A stretch of DNA of 30,694 nt from contig JAFQHF010000060.1 of NCBI GenBank assembly GCA_017398105.1, positions 1 through 30,694 on the forward strand, given 5' to 3'. The DNA comes from Oscillospiraceae bacterium (GTDB lineage: Bacteria > Bacillota_A > Clostridia > Oscillospirales > Oscillospiraceae). How positions within the stretch are numbered: position 1 is the first letter of the stretch; every line of letters starts with the position of its first letter. Below are positions 28,485-30,694 of this stretch, one piece after another. A model generated the notes under the pieces. That model did no database searches. It had not been told where the DNA came from and saw nothing but the letters and a program-made list of their open reading frames with translations. The position numbers were made by a program, and so were the translations under genes.

Positions 28485-29561
28485 ATGGAACTGACCGAGC
28501 GGAAAAAGAAAGTTCTGCGCAGCGTTGTAGATCTGTATATCCGCACCGCGGAACCTGTTGGCTCCAAGGCCATCACCGCCCTGCCGGATATGAAATATTC
28601 CTCCGCCACCATCCGAAACGAAATGGCTGACTTAACAGCCATGGGATATCTGGAGCAGCCCCACACCAGTGCAGGCCGCATCCCCTCTGCCGCCGGCTAC
28701 CGGCTGTATGTGGATGAGCTGATGATGGATTACCGGCTCAGCATTGATGAGACCAAATCCATCAACACCGCCATCGAGCTGAAAATGCAGAAGGTGGACA
28801 AAATGGTGGAAAAGGTCGCCAAGCTTGTGTCTCAGGCCACCAATCTGCCTGCCATCTCCGCCGCCTCCCGCAGAGCCAGTGCCACCGTCCAGCACTTCGA
28901 GCTGGTACTCTCCGGCAAAGGCAGCATCATCCTGGTGCTGATGCTGGAAGGCGAACAGGTGGTAAACAAGCTGATCAAACTTCCGGTTTCCGTTACCGAA
29001 ACCGATCTGAAACTCTTAAGCGCCGTGCTGAATGCGGCCATGACCGGAATCCCCCTGGAGGACTTTACCTCCGAGCTGATGGAAAAGGTCATGCGCTCCG
29101 CCGGCGATGCCGCCGCTCTGGTTCCTGTGATCCTGGATTTCACCCAGGAGACCCTGAAAAATCACGGCTCCACCAACATGGCGGTCTTCGGACAGTCCCG
29201 TCTGCTGGGACTCCCCGAATATCAGGATGTGTACAAGGCCCAGCGGGTCATGGATTCCATCGACGAGGACGCCCTGAGCAATCTTCCCGCCGTCATGCAG
29301 AATTCCAACGGCACCAAGGTGCTGGTGGGCCCGGAAAATGTGGCGGACGAACTGAAGGATTCCTCCGTTGTCATGACGAAATTCGACATCGGCGACGGTA
29401 TGCAGGGCATGATCGGCGTTGTGGGCCCCACCCGAATGGATTACGCCCAGATCACCGCACGCTTAAGCTACTTCGCGGAGAGCCTGAGCAAGATGTTCGC
29501 AAAGCCCGATCAAGTACAACTACCGGAACCTGTTTCCGATGAATCCGACAAGGAGGCCTAA
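28485..29561 (+). CDS. hrcA: Heat-inducible transcription repressor HrcA
   Basis: A 358-aa repressor. The N-terminal winged helix (about 1-75) shows ELTERKKKVLRSVVDLYI, AEPVGSKAI, YSSATIRNEMADL and YLEQPHTSAGRIPS, all HrcA hallmarks. The rest is the GAF-like and dimerisation part, ending with IGVVGPTRMDYAQITARLSYFAESLS. AAGGAGG lies 6 bases before ATG 28485. First gene of the operon, autoregulated by CIRCE. Confidence 0.97.
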   Translation: MELTERKKKVLRSVVDLYIRTAEPVGSKAITALPDMKYSSATIRNEMADLTAMGYLEQPHTSAGRIPSAAGYRLYVDELMMDYRLSIDETKSINTAIELKMQKVDKMVEKVAKLVSQATNLPAISAASRRASATVQHFELVLSGKGSIILVLMLEGEQVVNKLIKLPVSVTETDLKLLSAVLNAAMTGIPLEDFTSELMEKVMRSAGDAAALVPVILDFTQETLKNHGSTNMAVFGQSRLLGLPEYQDVYKAQRVMDSIDEDALSNLPAVMQNSNGTKVLVGPENVADELKDSSVVMTKFDIGDGMQGMIGVVGPTRMDYAQITARLSYFAESLSKMFAKPDQVQLPEPVSDESDKEA

Positions 29562-29563
29562 CT

Positions 29564-30070
29564 GTGGCAGAACTGGAAAAAGAAATGAACGAAACCCCCG
29601 CTGAGGAAACCGTCGAAACCGCAGAAGAAGCGGTTGAGGTCAATCCCTGGGAGGAAAAATATAACGCAGAACGGGACGCCCACCTGAGAGTGGCCGCGGA
29701 GTTCGACAACTTCCGCAAGCGTACCGTCAAGGAAAAGGAAGCTTCCTACGGCAACGGCAAGGCTGACGCCGTGGCGAAGATCCTGCCTATCTACGACAAC
29801 CTGGAGCGGGCTCTGAATCAGCCTACTGAGGATGCCGCCTACAAGAAGGGCGTGGAGATGACCATGAACGAACTGGTAAAGATCTTCACCGGCCTGGGCG
29901 TGGAAATCTTCGGCAATGTGGGCGATGCCTTCGACCCGAACCTGCACAACGCCGTCATGCACATTGATTCTGAAGAGCTGGGCGAAAATACCATCGCACA
30001 GGTCTTCCAGAAGGGCTTCAAGATCGGCGATAAGATCGTAAGATTCGCCATGGTGCAGGTGGCAAACTGA
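29564..30070 (+). CDS. grpE: Nucleotide exchange factor GrpE
   Basis: A 168-aa DnaK co-chaperone. The N terminus is acidic and low-complexity, then a helical stalk with AAEFDNFRKRTVKEKE and KILPIYDNLERAL. The C-terminal beta domain ends with VGDAFDPNLHNAVMHI and VFQKGFKIGDKIVRFAMVQVA. It starts with GTG at 29564, two bases after the hrcA stop, with AAGGAGG 9 bases upstream, so translation is coupled. Confidence 0.96.
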   Translation: MAELEKEMNETPAEETVETAEEAVEVNPWEEKYNAERDAHLRVAAEFDNFRKRTVKEKEASYGNGKADAVAKILPIYDNLERALNQPTEDAAYKKGVEMTMNELVKIFTGLGVEIFGNVGDAFDPNLHNAVMHIDSEELGENTIAQVFQKGFKIGDKIVRFAMVQVAN

Positions 30071-30164
30071 AATGCTGAATTCTAAATGCTAAATGCTAAA
30101 TTATATTAAAACATCAGCGAAGCTGATACCACCATTTAGCATTCCGCATTTATCATTTAGCATT
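30071..30164. repeat. Hairpin element with AAATGCT-type arms (copy C), between grpE and dnaK
   Basis: The left arm (AATGCTGAATTCTAAATGCT from 30071) and reversed right arm (AATGCTAAATGATAAATGC from 30164) match, around an inner ATCAGC-GAA-GCTGAT hairpin. It begins directly after the grpE stop codon. It lies inside the heat-shock operon, where an mRNA hairpin could alter readthrough into dnaK or stabilise the RNA. Confidence 0.6.
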
Positions 30165-30203
30165 AAAAAAATTGTAAACAATTTAGCTTTCATATATTAT
30201 TAG

Positions 30204-30694
<491 letters not shown>

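Overview
The window looks like chromosome of a low-to-moderate-GC (about 50-57 % in genes) anaerobic Firmicute, most likely a gut Clostridia/Oscillospirales member. The evidence is strong AGGAGG ribosome binding sites, the hrcA-grpE-dnaK order under CIRCE control, a dimeric glycyl-tRNA synthetase, a DUF6809-type protein and abundant sigma-A promoters of the TTGNNN-N17-TATNNT type. No species can be named from sequence alone.

Layout. 1-145: 5' end of an IS3-like insertion sequence cut by the window edge. 224-3815: an AraC-type regulator divergent from a two-gene operon (GPH sugar:cation symporter plus metallo-beta-lactamase-fold hydrolase), with a recognisable 21-bp-spaced direct-repeat operator between them. 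3816-5110: accessory stretch with hairpins, a doubtful ORF and a DUF6809 gene. 5240-9860: HprK-like ATPase, Uup-type ABC-F ATPase, two small conserved proteins, an alpha/beta hydrolase and a small membrane protein. 9970-10856: a XRE regulator divergent from an unknown 125-aa protein. 11110-16119: leftward cluster of an LRR-like membrane protein, a ComEC-like lipoprotein, CCA-adding enzyme and a membrane protein. 16298-18655: PlsC-type acyltransferase and glycyl-tRNA synthetase. 18761-20215: RACo-like 2Fe-2S/ASKHA protein. 20310-20929: a second copy of the 10.3-kb module, with a paralogue of the 125-aa protein divergent from a ribbon-helix-helix-like protein. 21024-21631: tRNA-Gly(CCC) followed by 3.4 tandem copies of a 155-bp unit carrying the tRNA 3' end. 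21810-23446: SdpI-like protein, NrdR, small membrane protein. 23447-24561: 1.1 kb without a conventional gene but with promoters, mini-ORFs, hairpins and terminators. 24562-28126: MnmG, nitroreductase, TrmB. 28405 to the end: hrcA-grpE-dnaK heat-shock operon, dnaK cut by the window edge.

Most core genes are ordinary. The unexplained structure is in the intergenic DNA and small modules: (i) the duplicated small-protein/divergent-repressor modules at 10.2 and 20.6 kb, each with a palindromic operator over its promoter; (ii) the tRNA-3'-end tandem array; (iii) the purine-rich, apparently non-coding transcription unit at 23.5-24.4 kb; (iv) two families of dispersed palindromic elements, one with TGTAGGGCGG ends and one with arms built from AAATGCT-like words; and (v) a doubled CIRCE operator. 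All identifications are by eye from motifs and family memory; no database search was run.
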